A stretch of DNA of 64,000 bases from Tunturiibacter gelidiferens (GTDB taxonomy: Bacteria; Acidobacteriota; Terriglobia; Terriglobales; Acidobacteriaceae): positions 620,001-684,000 of the forward strand of contig NZ_JACCCV010000001.1 in assembly GCF_013410115.1 (NCBI RefSeq), given 5' to 3'. The notes beneath the pieces are model-generated. The model was not told the origin of the DNA. It made no database searches and was given only the letters and a program-made list of their open reading frames with translations. Below are positions 17,786-26,261 of the stretch, piece by piece. A program made the translations under genes and the position numbers. Position 1 is the stretch's first letter; each line of letters opens with the position of its first letter.

Positions 17786-18958
17786 ATGAGCCAGTCGAGC
17801 GTTTCATACCTGTGGCGGGAACCGGAGGCGGCGAAGGGCTTCATGACGGGCGTATCGCTGCATAGCCATACGAATCAATCGAAGGAGACGCTGGATTTCA
17901 TCTCGGAGCTGTCAAAGGACTGGAGTTTTCTGCAGCCGGTCATTCGGTGGGGCGAGCGGCGGAGCAAACGGCTGACGGGAATCGATGCAGATTATGCGCG
18001 TGCTTACTGGACGCCACCGTTGACGCCCAGCCTGGCGTTTGATCTGGAGCGAAAGCAGATCGAGGACAAGCTGCAGATTCAGGGACTGGTTTCGATTACG
18101 GATCATGACGATATCAATGCGCCGATGCTGCTGCGAACTGTGCCTTCGTCGCGGCATATTCCGGTGTCAGTGGAGTGGACGGTGCCGTTTGGGGCCACCG
18201 CGTTTCACCTGGGGATTCACAATCTGCCGAGTGCGACTGGGGCGCAGTGGATGGAACGGATGGCAGTGTTTACGGCCATTCCGGTGGCGACGAGAGCGCC
18301 GAAGCTGCTGACGGAGATGCTGGCGGAGCTCGATGAGCTGCCAGGAGTGCTGATTGTGTTCAACCACCCGCTGTGGGATCTGTACCGGGTGGGGATGGAG
18401 AAACACGAGGTATTGGTGAACGAGTTTCTGGCGGTGAATGGGCAGTTCGTTCATGCGCTGGAACTGAACGGCCTGCGCTCCTGGAAGGAGAACCGCGAGA
18501 CCTCCACGCTGGCGGGAAAGTGGAACCAGTTGGTGATCAGCGGCGGCGACCGGCATGGTGTTGAGCCGAATGCCAATGTAAACCTGACGCGGGCGACGAG
18601 CTTCAACGAGTTTGTGCACGAGGTAAGGCGCGAGCGGGAGAGTCATGTGCTCTTTATGCCGCAGTATGCCGAACCATGGAAGCACAGGATTCTGCAGTCC
18701 ACGCTGGATGCGATCAGGAACTATCCGGATTTTCCCGAAGGGTCCAGATTGTGGGATGAGCGGGTCTATCACCCCGACGCCGAGGGGGTGATGCAGCCGA
18801 TGACGCGGCTCTGGACGACCGGTCATGCTCCTGCGTTCTTCCGGGCGGTGCTGGTGTTGGTTCGGATGATGGGCGCAGGGCCGGTTTCGAGCGGCCTGCG
18901 GATGGCGTGGAACGACAGTGGCGAGATGCGGACTACTTTGGCGAAGCTGGACGCCTAG
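17786..18958 (+). CDS. PHP-domain metal-dependent phosphoesterase-like protein
   Basis: The 390-residue protein shows the PHP metal-binding pattern: HSHTNQS near residue 26, SITDHDD near 106, EWTVPFG near 131, FNHP near 193, and SGGDRHG near 252. PHP proteins hydrolyse phosphoesters with a trinuclear metal centre; the substrate here is unknown. No signal peptide is seen. The GT4 glycosyltransferase gene follows on the same strand after a 203-bp gap that holds a repeat copy, so the two may act on a common lipid- or sugar-phosphate pathway (inference). ATG at 17786 follows a G-rich stretch that could serve as ribosome binding site. Confidence 0.8.
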   Translation: MSQSSVSYLWREPEAAKGFMTGVSLHSHTNQSKETLDFISELSKDWSFLQPVIRWGERRSKRLTGIDADYARAYWTPPLTPSLAFDLERKQIEDKLQIQGLVSITDHDDINAPMLLRTVPSSRHIPVSVEWTVPFGATAFHLGIHNLPSATGAQWMERMAVFTAIPVATRAPKLLTEMLAELDELPGVLIVFNHPLWDLYRVGMEKHEVLVNEFLAVNGQFVHALELNGLRSWKENRETSTLAGKWNQLVISGGDRHGVEPNANVNLTRATSFNEFVHEVRRERESHVLFMPQYAEPWKHRILQSTLDAIRNYPDFPEGSRLWDERVYHPDAEGVMQPMTRLWTTGHAPAFFRAVLVLVRMMGAGPVSSGLRMAWNDSGEMRTTLAKLDA

Positions 18959-18971
18959 GGTAGAGGCTGCT

Positions 18972-19070
18972 GTCCTGCCGGACGGGCCTCCTGCGCGGAG
19001 GGCGGCCACTTCGTGGCGGGTGTACCGGTTTGGGGAGCGCCATCGTCCCTGGGGCCTCCCGTTGGTCGGC
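18972..19070. repeat. Interspersed element, copy 2 (single arm)
   Basis: This stretch matches the left half of the 6629-6819 element in the same order: GTCCTGCCGGACGGGC, CTGCGCGG, GGCGGCCACTTCGTG, GTGTACCGG and GGCCTCCCGTTGGTCGGC. The right arm is missing. Compensating changes appear within it (CACTTCGTG with flanking GGC/GCG differences). It lies just after the PHP stop codon and before the GT4 gene. Confidence 0.75.
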
Positions 19071-19161
19071 TTTATTTTTCATGCGAGGGAAGACCCTGGC
19101 TTCTCGTTGTAGCTTAGCAAGATTGTTACGGACTGCGGAGCACGAGAGGTAGTCTAAAGCG

Positions 19162-20364
19162 ATGCGTGTGCCGCGTGTTGCCTACTTTCCGGACTCGTTT
19201 CATGAAGTGAATGGGGTCGCGCATACAAGCCGCAACTTTGTGGCTTATGCCCAGAGACGCGGGTTTCCGTTTCTGTGTGTTCGAGCGGGTGCACGAGAGA
19301 TTTCGTTTGAGCAGGTGGATGAGCTTCGCACGCTGGAGTTGGAGCGCAGTCGGGGCTCGGTGCGAATGGAGAAGGATCTCGAGTTCGACACGCTGTTCTG
19401 GCGGCACGGCGGAGCGATTCGACGGGAGCTGGAGCGCTTTCGGCCAGATGTGATCCACATTACGGGGCCGAGCGAGCTGGGGATGTTTGGAGCGTACTTT
19501 GCGTGGGAGATGGCGATTCCGCTGGCGGCTTCCTGGCATACGAATGTGCATGAGTATGCGTCGCGGCGGATGGGGTGGTTGACGGGCAGGCTCTCGTCGC
19601 GGGCGCGCGCTGCGACGGAGCAGGGCGTGGAGGCTGGGGCGTGGTGGGCTACTTCGCGGTTTTACCAGTTGGCGAAAGTTTTGTTTGCGCCGAATGAAGA
19701 GCTTTGCCGCATGTTGAAGAGAGCGACGGGAAGGCCATGCTATCTGATGCAGCGTGGTGTGGATACGGAGTGGTTTTCGCCGGCGCACCGTACGCGCGAT
19801 GTGGGCGACAGGCGGGTGGTGCTGGGATACGTGGGAAGGCTCTCGATCGAGAAGAATGTGAAGCTGTTGGCGCGTGTACAGAGAGAACTCGCGGCGATGG
19901 GAGTGGGTGGGGTCAGGTTTTTGATCGTCGGGCATGGCAGCGACGAGGCGGAGCTGCGGCGAGAGATGGCGGATGCTGAGTTCGCGGGAGTGCTGCGGGG
20001 GGTCGCCTTGGCACAGGCTTATGCGAATATGGATGTCCTCATATTTCCTTCACATACGGATACGTTTGGGAATGTGGTGCTGGAGGCGCTGGCGAGTGGG
20101 GTACCGGCAGTGGTGACCCCTGATGGCGGACCGAAGTTTATTGTGCAGAACGGCGAGACGGGATTTGTAACGGAGGATGATCAGTTCGCAGCGGCTGTTG
20201 CGGATCTTGTGAGAGACAGGGCGCGGCTGGATGGAATGCGGCTGAAGGCGCGGGAGTATGCGCTGGGGTGCAGCTGGGATGCGGTGTTTGACCGCGTCTA
20301 TGCGGGATACGAGACGCTGCTGCCGGTCGGCCGTGCCGGACTGACGGTTCGGGAACTGGCGTAA
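19162..20364 (+). CDS. GT4 family glycosyltransferase
   Basis: The 400-residue GT-B enzyme has the N-terminal acceptor half starting VPRVAYFPDSFHEVNGVA (the glycine-containing loop typical of PimB/MshA/sulfoquinovosyltransferase-like GT4). Its C-terminal nucleotide-sugar half has GYVGRLSIEKNVKLL, FLIVGHGSDEAEL and the E-x7-E region SHTDTFGNVVLEALASGVPA. Retaining transfer from a nucleotide sugar to a lipid or saccharide acceptor at the inner membrane is the family role; donor and acceptor are unknown. No signal or TM helix. It follows the PHP gene and a repeat copy on the same strand. Confidence 0.88.
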   Translation: MRVPRVAYFPDSFHEVNGVAHTSRNFVAYAQRRGFPFLCVRAGAREISFEQVDELRTLELERSRGSVRMEKDLEFDTLFWRHGGAIRRELERFRPDVIHITGPSELGMFGAYFAWEMAIPLAASWHTNVHEYASRRMGWLTGRLSSRARAATEQGVEAGAWWATSRFYQLAKVLFAPNEELCRMLKRATGRPCYLMQRGVDTEWFSPAHRTRDVGDRRVVLGYVGRLSIEKNVKLLARVQRELAAMGVGGVRFLIVGHGSDEAELRREMADAEFAGVLRGVALAQAYANMDVLIFPSHTDTFGNVVLEALASGVPAVVTPDGGPKFIVQNGETGFVTEDDQFAAAVADLVRDRARLDGMRLKAREYALGCSWDAVFDRVYAGYETLLPVGRAGLTVRELA

Positions 20365-20391
20365 GCGATAGGCCCGTCGGTGTGACAGCAG

Positions 20392-20414
20392 ATTCCTTCG
20401 CTGCGCTACGGAAT
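20392..20414. repeat. Short imperfect palindrome ATTCC...GGAAT of an interspersed-repeat type
   Basis: ATTCCTTCGCTGCGCTACGGAAT with flanking CAG and GACA can fold into an imperfect hairpin. Sequences of this kind (CAGATTC..TTCGCTGCGCT..GAATGACA) are, from memory, scattered between genes in several acidobacterial genomes. Only one copy is in this window, so its repeat status cannot be shown here. Confidence 0.4.
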
Positions 20415-20501
20415 GACAACAAAAAAACAAAACAGGCGTGGAACCGTGCGGGCCTCCTCCGCGTACTCCTCTTTGCCCTTTCTTGCGGCCAGGAGATCAC
20501 T

Positions 20502-21395
20502 ATGCCGTCTTTCGCTGTGCGTTCCATCGGATTCGTCGCTACGGTCGCGGCGATTATTCTCGCTTCCTCATCTTCTGCGGTGTTTGCTCAGAGCTCAGAC
20601 CACGATTGGCAGAAGGTCTATGCCGTGGGTGGAGGATCTGCCTCGCTTACGGTGGAGACGGGCGATAGCGGACTTGAGATTCACTCCTGCGGCGATTGCA
20701 AAGAGATCCGAGTTCATGTGGAGTCCACTCAAAAGCTGAGCGAGTATTCCATAGAGGAGCACCAGGAGGGAGATCACGTCTTCATCGGAATCAAAGAGAA
20801 ACCGCACAGCTTTCGCGTTCTCTGGAACGAGAGCCGAAGGACGAAGGTGACGGTGGAGACTCCGGCGAAGCTGGATCTGGATGCCAAAGTGGCGGACGGT
20901 AATTTGTCCGCGCGCGACCTGACGGGCAGGGTTCAGATTCATGCTGGCGACGGGTCTGTTGAGCTCGACAACATCAAAGGGGATGTGCACCTGGTTGCTT
21001 CAGACGGCAGTGTCAGCCTCCACAACGCGGTTGGGACCATTGACGCTAGAGGCTCTGATGGCAACATGAAGATCGATGGTCAGTTCACGATGGTTCAGCT
21101 TGAGACGAGCGATGGAAACCTCGACTTTACGCTTGCGCCAGGTTCGCCGCTTACGGGTGCTTCGCGAATCAAGAGTTCTGATGGACGGGTTTCCATTCGG
21201 CTGCCGCAGGCTCTCTCTGCGGATATGGATGTGGCTACCGGCGATGGGCATCTGAACTGCACTCTTCCGCTCACGATGGATCACTACGACAGCAGAGAGT
21301 CGGGCGGACACCATCTCCACGGACATTTGAATAATGGTGGCGTTCCGTTCAGCATTCACGCCTCTGATGGAAACGTCAGCATTACGACGCTCTAG
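20502..21395 (+). CDS. DUF4097-type beta-strand repeat protein, secreted
   Basis: The 297-residue protein has a signal peptide (residues 1-29, ending SSAVFAQS) and then a right-handed beta-strand repeat body typical of DUF4097. Phrases recur: DGNLSARDLTG, DGSVELDNIKG, DGSVSLHNAVG, DGNMKIDG, SDGNLDF, SDGRVSI and SDGNVSI. Family members are putative adhesins or anti-sigma-associated proteins of unknown biochemistry. A pair of cysteines (HSCGDCKEI) near residue 66 could bind metal or form a disulfide. ATG 20502 has AGGAGA six bases upstream, and the longer frame from 20382 lacks this. Its stop overlaps the convergent GH13-like gene by 4 bp. Confidence 0.82.
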   Translation: MPSFAVRSIGFVATVAAIILASSSSAVFAQSSDHDWQKVYAVGGGSASLTVETGDSGLEIHSCGDCKEIRVHVESTQKLSEYSIEEHQEGDHVFIGIKEKPHSFRVLWNESRRTKVTVETPAKLDLDAKVADGNLSARDLTGRVQIHAGDGSVELDNIKGDVHLVASDGSVSLHNAVGTIDARGSDGNMKIDGQFTMVQLETSDGNLDFTLAPGSPLTGASRIKSSDGRVSIRLPQALSADMDVATGDGHLNCTLPLTMDHYDSRESGGHHLHGHLNNGGVPFSIHASDGNVSITTL

Positions 21396-22876
21396 TAGCG
21401 GAGTTCGCCGATGTAGGCCCCGTAGGGCGGGAGCGTCATCTCGTCGAGATGCATGGTGCCTATCCCGTCATAGGAGCGCAGAACTGTCCGAAGAAAGCTG
21501 CCGCGCAGGCCGAGTTTCGTTGTGTCGGCTTTGAGCGAGAGCTGTACCGGCTGTGGGGTGAGATTGAACAGCAGGACCAGGACGGGAGAGTTGGCGGAGA
21601 CCACCTTCGGTTTGCGGATCAGGACGAGAACATTCTGGTCGTCGCGGTTTACGGTGAGGCTGGTGCCCGAGGCCAGAGTGGTGTTGCCGTGGTGAAGCGT
21701 GCTGAGCTGGCGATACCAGTTGAGGAGAGAGTTCGGGTCGGCGTCTTCCAGTGCGGCGTTGGGCGCGGCATCGGGAGGAGTACTCGCGGCGGTCGTGGGG
21801 GGCTTGTACGGGACATATGTTTCGGTGGCGGGTGCCGGTTTTGCAGGCGGTGGTGGTGCATCCCACTGGATCAACGGTGTGGCTGCGTCAGGTGAAGACG
21901 AGGTGCGGACACCGAGCTCCTGCCCGTAGTAGAGGAGCGATTCGGCGCGGGTGGTGAAGAGGAGGGTGGCGAGAAGCTTGGCGATCGCGAGATCGTGGTG
22001 GCCGTCGGCGTAGCGGCTCATGCTCCGGGTGAAGGAGGGGCCGTCGGTGGCGAGAAGCGGGAGGCTGTGTCCGGCTTGCTGGATCTCCTGGAGGTGGTCG
22101 ATGATCGGACGAATGGCAGCGGCGTTGAGAGTGGTGATGGCACCCGGGCGGTCGTCGAGGAGGAGTTGCGGGGATTGGGTGTCGAGTGCGGTGTAGGCGT
22201 GGGTTGTAGTGCCGGTGCTTGATTGTTTTCGAGAGCGTGAGTGCGCGTGATGACGGCCGCGTGTGGAGGGTTGTGGCTCAGGCTGAGGTCGGGCAGTTGC
22301 GGTCAAGGTGGGGTCGGCATCCGCGATCAGGATGCGTTGGCCGAGATAACTGCTGGCCGTGGTGCGGAGAGTTGAAGCCTGAGCGCGGGCGGTGTCGTTG
22401 GTGCCGATGACATGAAAACCCGCGATGCCGCGATTGAGCCAGAAGCGGGCGACATTGGGCAGATCGGCTGCGAGAATGGCGGGGTCGAGGTCGAGCAGGA
22501 CGCGGAGGTGGCGGCTGCTGGCTTCGCGGAGGAGGTCATCGAAGTCGTCCAGGGTGCCGAGGGTGGGGTCGATGGTTTCGGCGTGAGTGGGATCGGGCTG
22601 TAAGTGCGTGAGGAGGATGGCGTCGGTGCCGAGAGAGTGAATGTAGTCGAGGCGATGAGCGATGCCGTGGAGGGGGCTGTCTCCGGCGGGGCCGAAGTCG
22701 ACAGGATTGATCTCATAGATGATGGCGCGTTTCCACCAGAGGTCGGTGGTGATGCCCGAGCCTACCCAGCCGGGGCGGGCGAGGGTTTGGGTTGCGGCGA
22801 ATGGACTTGCTGCGGTGAGGATGCAGGCGAAGCAGAGGAGGAAAGGTCGGCGGGGCGTTCGATGGAAGGTGATCAT
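21392..22876 (-). CDS. GH13-like secreted protein lacking catalytic residues (probable pseudoenzyme)
   Basis: The 494-residue protein has a signal-like N-terminus (1-33) and an alpha-amylase-type barrel: WWKRAIIYEINPVDF (47-61), LDYIHSLGTDAILLT (76-90), LLYYGQELGV (314-323) and a C-terminal beta domain. The four conserved GH13 regions are degenerate. Region I reads VLLDLDPAI without the His. Region II reads GFHVIG where GFRxDxx is expected, so the Arg is His155 and the nucleophile Asp is Ile157. Region III reads LIADADP with Asp in place of the acid/base Glu. Region IV reads LLATDGPS. A His/Arg/Ser-rich insertion lies at about 195-225. It is intact as an ORF, so it may be a binding protein rather than an enzyme. 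Confidence 0.8.
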   Translation of the reverse strand: MITFHRTPRRPFLLCFACILTAASPFAATQTLARPGWVGSGITTDLWWKRAIIYEINPVDFGPAGDSPLHGIAHRLDYIHSLGTDAILLTHLQPDPTHAETIDPTLGTLDDFDDLLREASSRHLRVLLDLDPAILAADLPNVARFWLNRGIAGFHVIGTNDTARAQASTLRTTASSYLGQRILIADADPTLTATARPQPEPQPSTRGRHHAHSRSRKQSSTGTTTHAYTALDTQSPQLLLDDRPGAITTLNAAAIRPIIDHLQEIQQAGHSLPLLATDGPSFTRSMSRYADGHHDLAIAKLLATLLFTTRAESLLYYGQELGVRTSSSPDAATPLIQWDAPPPPAKPAPATETYVPYKPPTTAASTPPDAAPNAALEDADPNSLLNWYRQLSTLHHGNTTLASGTSLTVNRDDQNVLVLIRKPKVVSANSPVLVLLFNLTPQPVQLSLKADTTKLGLRGSFLRTVLRSYDGIGTMHLDEMTLPPYGAYIGELRY

Positions 22877-23042
22877 GCGCTCGTTATTGAGATGCTACGC
22901 GAGATGGCCCTGGCGTGGGGAGATGGAGTGTCAGGTGCTCAGGTGAGCTATGTTGTGCCGGCGATATTTGCTCATTTTCTTGTGTTTGACGATGCGAGGT
23001 TTTATGGTCAATGAATCCGTTACAAATAAAAAGGAGATTTGC

Positions 23043-24533
23043 ATGAAAGGTCTTGCCGCTTTTGGTTTGGGGGCTGCGCTGGTTTTTGTTCAGACGGGGA
23101 CGGCGCAGATGGGTGCACCTGATACGCCGCCACCGGTGTCGATGCAGGCTGTCAGCGGGCCGCTGGCGGCGAAGTACAAGGCGGAGGCGGATAGGATTCT
23201 GAAGGCAGGCGAGACCGATGACGATGGATATGTGGCGCTGACGTATCTGTGCGACCACATCGGCAAGCGGCTGAGTGGTTCGCCGCAGCTGAACACCGCG
23301 GTGGAATGGGGTGCCGAGTTGATGCGAAAGGCCGGGCTGCAGAATGTGACGGTGCAGCCGGTGATGGTGCCGCATTGGGTGAGGGGGAGCGAGTCGGGTG
23401 CCATCGTCGCGCCTGTGACGAAGCCGCTGCATATGCTGGGGCTGGGTATGAGCGTGGGAACACCGAAGGACGGCATTACGGCGGAGGCGGTGTTTGTGCC
23501 GAGCTTTGCGGCGCTGGATGCGATGACGCCGGAGCAGGTGAAGGGAAAGATCGTGGTGTTCAATCCGGGCTGGCATGGTTATGGCGTGAACGTGATGTAT
23601 CGGGCGATTGGACCGTCGAAGGCCGCGGCGAAGGGCGCGGTCGGTGTGCTGGTGCGGTCGGCTACGGGGCTGGCGATGCAGACTCCGCATACGGGTTCGC
23701 TTTACTACGACGAGAAGGTGACGAAGATTCCGGCAGCTGCGATCTCGATCGAGGATGCGCTGATGATTGAGCGGTTGTGTAAAGAAGGGCCGGTGAAGGT
23801 CCACCTGCAGATGGACGCGCATATGGAGGCCGACGTGAAGGCCGGAAATGCGATGGGTGAGATTGTTGGGAGCGAGCACCCGGAGCAGGTGGTGGTGATT
23901 GGCGGGCACATTGATTCTTGGGATGTGGGGCAAGGCGCGCAGGACGATGGGTCTGGCATTATGGGAACGTTTCAAGCGGTGACGCTGATTCATAAGCTGG
24001 GCCTGAAGCCGAAGCGGACAATTCGGCTGGTGTTCTGGGTGAACGAAGAGAATGGCGAGGCGGGCGGGAAGGCTTATCGAAAGATGATTGGCGCGAAGAT
24101 CGGCGAACAGGTGGCGGCGATCGAGATGGACGAAGGAGCGGAAAAGCCGCTGGGGATTGGATATGGCGGGTTCGAGTCGATGATGCCTGGTGCGCCGCCT
24201 TTTGACTTGAGCAAGCTGCCGCCGGATCAGCAGCAGTCGTTTGCGACGCTACAGGACATTGCTTCGCTGCTGGGGCCGATTGGTGCGGATAAGGTGCTGC
24301 CTGGTGGGGGAGGGTCGGACATCGAGCCGCTTACCGACGACGGCGTCCCCGCGTTGGCTCCGCGGACGGAGGATCTGCACTACTTCGATTGGCACCACAC
24401 TGAGGCGGATACGCTGGATAAGGTGGATCCGAAGGAGTTTCGGAAGAACGCGGCGATGTTGTCCGTGGTGGCGTATGTGTTGGCCGATATGGATGGGCAG
24501 TTGGCAGGGAAGACCGCGGCTCCTGCGAAGTAG
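23043..24533 (+). CDS. M28 family zinc metallopeptidase, secreted
   Basis: The 496-residue protein has a signal peptide (1-21), a PA-type insertion (about 150-260) and the M28 catalytic core. GGHIDSWD (about 287-294), a second metal site in QDDGSG (about 300), NEENGEAGG with the catalytic Glu (about 337-345), and HYFDWHHTEADTLDKV (about 448-463) supply the di-zinc ligands. It should cleave N-terminal amino acids or dipeptides outside the cytoplasm, like bacterial Q/A-type carboxypeptidase and aminopeptidase relatives. AAGGAG lies a few bases before ATG 23043; the frame extends upstream to 22950 without such a site. It is divergent from the GH13-like gene. Confidence 0.9.
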   Translation: MKGLAAFGLGAALVFVQTGTAQMGAPDTPPPVSMQAVSGPLAAKYKAEADRILKAGETDDDGYVALTYLCDHIGKRLSGSPQLNTAVEWGAELMRKAGLQNVTVQPVMVPHWVRGSESGAIVAPVTKPLHMLGLGMSVGTPKDGITAEAVFVPSFAALDAMTPEQVKGKIVVFNPGWHGYGVNVMYRAIGPSKAAAKGAVGVLVRSATGLAMQTPHTGSLYYDEKVTKIPAAAISIEDALMIERLCKEGPVKVHLQMDAHMEADVKAGNAMGEIVGSEHPEQVVVIGGHIDSWDVGQGAQDDGSGIMGTFQAVTLIHKLGLKPKRTIRLVFWVNEENGEAGGKAYRKMIGAKIGEQVAAIEMDEGAEKPLGIGYGGFESMMPGAPPFDLSKLPPDQQQSFATLQDIASLLGPIGADKVLPGGGGSDIEPLTDDGVPALAPRTEDLHYFDWHHTEADTLDKVDPKEFRKNAAMLSVVAYVLADMDGQLAGKTAAPAK

Positions 24534-24589
24534 CTTTTAGAAAAGGATGGCTGTGGCGAGTGTTCCGCTGCAGCCATTTTTTTGTGAGT

Positions 24590-25537
24590 TTAGTTTGGCG
24601 GCGGAGCCGTGGAGGGTGGGACCGGCTTGCCGTTTGCTGTTTCGGACTCCATCAGTTCGACGCGGGTGCCGTCGGGGTCGAAGAGGTTGACCTGGCGCTT
24701 GCCGTTGACGCCGGTGTGAGGAGCCACAGGCTTGCCGTAAGTTTGGAAGGCTGGGCGAGATTCGAGGACGTTGATGGACTTTGCGACGTCGGGCACGAGG
24801 AGAGAGATGTGTTCCTGGCCTCCGCGTTTGTCCGGTGGGGGAAGATCGCGGTAGAGCATGAACTCGACGTAGTCGTTGCCGTCGGGTACCTGCATGTCGA
24901 TCCAGCTTAGTTGCGTGCCGTTGGAGCTGCCGCGCCAGAACTCGTGGAAGCCGAGAAGATCGCCGTAGAACTTGATGGACTTCTCGCTGTTGCCGACGAG
25001 AAAGCCGAGGTGGTAGATGGAGTCGGAGATGCGGGAGGCGGGGAGGAATTTGCCGGTGTTGCGCGCTTCCATGCCATCGGGCTGAGGCTCGACGAACTCG
25101 ATGAGATTGCCGTCGGGATCTTTGATCTCGAAGTTCAGGTCGCCGGTTTTGCCTTTGCTGACCTGATTGCCGACGAGGATGCCGCGAGAGGCGAGATACA
25201 GTCGCATCCGCTCGGCGTTCGAGACGATGAAGGCGATGTGGCTGAGGTGACCCGAGCCTGCCGGCGGTTGCTGATTGAAGAGTTCGACGTGCTGGTGGTC
25301 GTTGATCTTTATGAAGGCGATGCGGGTGGTGCCGTCGGGGTTCTTGAGATCGTAGGGTTCGTCGTAGCCGAGGAGGCCGTGCCAGAAGTCCAGGGCTTTG
25401 GGTAGGTCGGAGACGAAGAAGCCGACGTGCGAGATGCCGAGAATCTTGGGACGAGTTGGTGTGGTTTGGGCCTGGATGGTCAGCGTGCAGGTGAAGAGGG
25501 TGGCGCAGATCGCTGCTAGTCGCTTGCTTCGATTCAT
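24590..25537 (-). CDS. Exported protein with two VOC (glyoxalase-like) domains
   Basis: The 315-residue protein has a signal peptide (1-24, ending IQAQTT) and two tandem vicinal-oxygen-chelate domains. Domain 1 (about 32-150) starts ILGISHVGFFVSDLPKALDF, and domain 2 (about 170-300) starts SIYHLGFLVGNSEKSIKFY. Candidate metal ligands are the His of each ISHVG/IYHLG strand, HVELF, HLSHIAF, and Glu in NLIEFVEP and RVELMES. VOC enzymes include glyoxalases, extradiol dioxygenases and resistance proteins; an exported double-domain form gives no specific substrate. Convergent with the M28 gene. Confidence 0.82.
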   Translation of the reverse strand: MNRSKRLAAICATLFTCTLTIQAQTTPTRPKILGISHVGFFVSDLPKALDFWHGLLGYDEPYDLKNPDGTTRIAFIKINDHQHVELFNQQPPAGSGHLSHIAFIVSNAERMRLYLASRGILVGNQVSKGKTGDLNFEIKDPDGNLIEFVEPQPDGMEARNTGKFLPASRISDSIYHLGFLVGNSEKSIKFYGDLLGFHEFWRGSSNGTQLSWIDMQVPDGNDYVEFMLYRDLPPPDKRGGQEHISLLVPDVAKSINVLESRPAFQTYGKPVAPHTGVNGKRQVNLFDPDGTRVELMESETANGKPVPPSTAPPPN

Positions 25538-25760
25538 CTGAAGTTTCAGTCCTCTCGTCGGAGTTATCGTACATGGTTTGAATTCGGGCCGAGGCGCACG
25601 TTTTCTTGAAATTCACGGTGCTTCGATTGACAGGGCACAGTCGGCTCGATAGCCTCGAAGTCCGGCAGTGATTGGTGGGCCAATCTTTTTGCTGTCCGAA
25701 TCCCAAGAGCCCTTGTCGGCGGCGCACGTGATTGCGATGGGGCGGAAGGCTGGACTTTCG

Positions 25761-26240
25761 ATGAGCACAAGAGCAGATTTCAGCGTTGATGAGTGGGACC
25801 TCCTGCGTTCCTCTCCGTTTATGGCGAGCATTCTGGTTGTGGCGGCCAGCCCCAGCGGACCTATCGGCCTCGTTCAAGAGTCTACTGCTGCGGGCAAGAT
25901 GATCTTGCAAGCAGCCGGATCAGCGCAGACGCCGTTGCTGAAAGATCTTGCGCAGGACCTGACTCAGAAGATGTCGATTCCTAGACCACCGGCGGGCGCT
26001 ACTCCTGTTCAGGTACAGGCGGCGGCAACCGAGATCCTGAAGCGGACCTCCGATCTGCTGGCGCAGAAGGCTACGCCGGAAGAAGCGACTGAGGTAAAGC
26101 AGTGGCTGGCCGGAGTTGCGAAGGCGACCGCAGAGGCGACCAAGGAAGGCGGATTTCTCGGCTTCGGAGGGACTCTGGTCTCCGAGGAGGAGAAGGCCGC
26201 GCTGGCTACGGTCAACTCGACGCTTGGTCTTGCGGCCTAA
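25761..26240 (+). CDS. Conserved-looking hypothetical protein
   Basis: The 159-residue, mainly helical protein has no signal peptide and contains Ala/Thr/Lys-rich helices (LKDLAQDLTQKM, PVQVQAAATEILKRTSDLL, EVKQWLAGVAKATAEATKEGGFLGFGG). The N-terminus FSVDEWDLLRSSPFMASILVVAASPSG resembles a group of small stress- or TerB-like helical proteins, but I cannot name a family. The frame opens at 25668; ATG 25761 fits the predicted fold better. It lies convergent to the aldehyde dehydrogenase gene, 21 bp away. Confidence 0.6.
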   Translation: MSTRADFSVDEWDLLRSSPFMASILVVAASPSGPIGLVQESTAAGKMILQAAGSAQTPLLKDLAQDLTQKMSIPRPPAGATPVQVQAAATEILKRTSDLLAQKATPEEATEVKQWLAGVAKATAEATKEGGFLGFGGTLVSEEEKAALATVNSTLGLAA

Positions 26241-26261
26241 ACAGCCGCCGTGTGGCTACGT

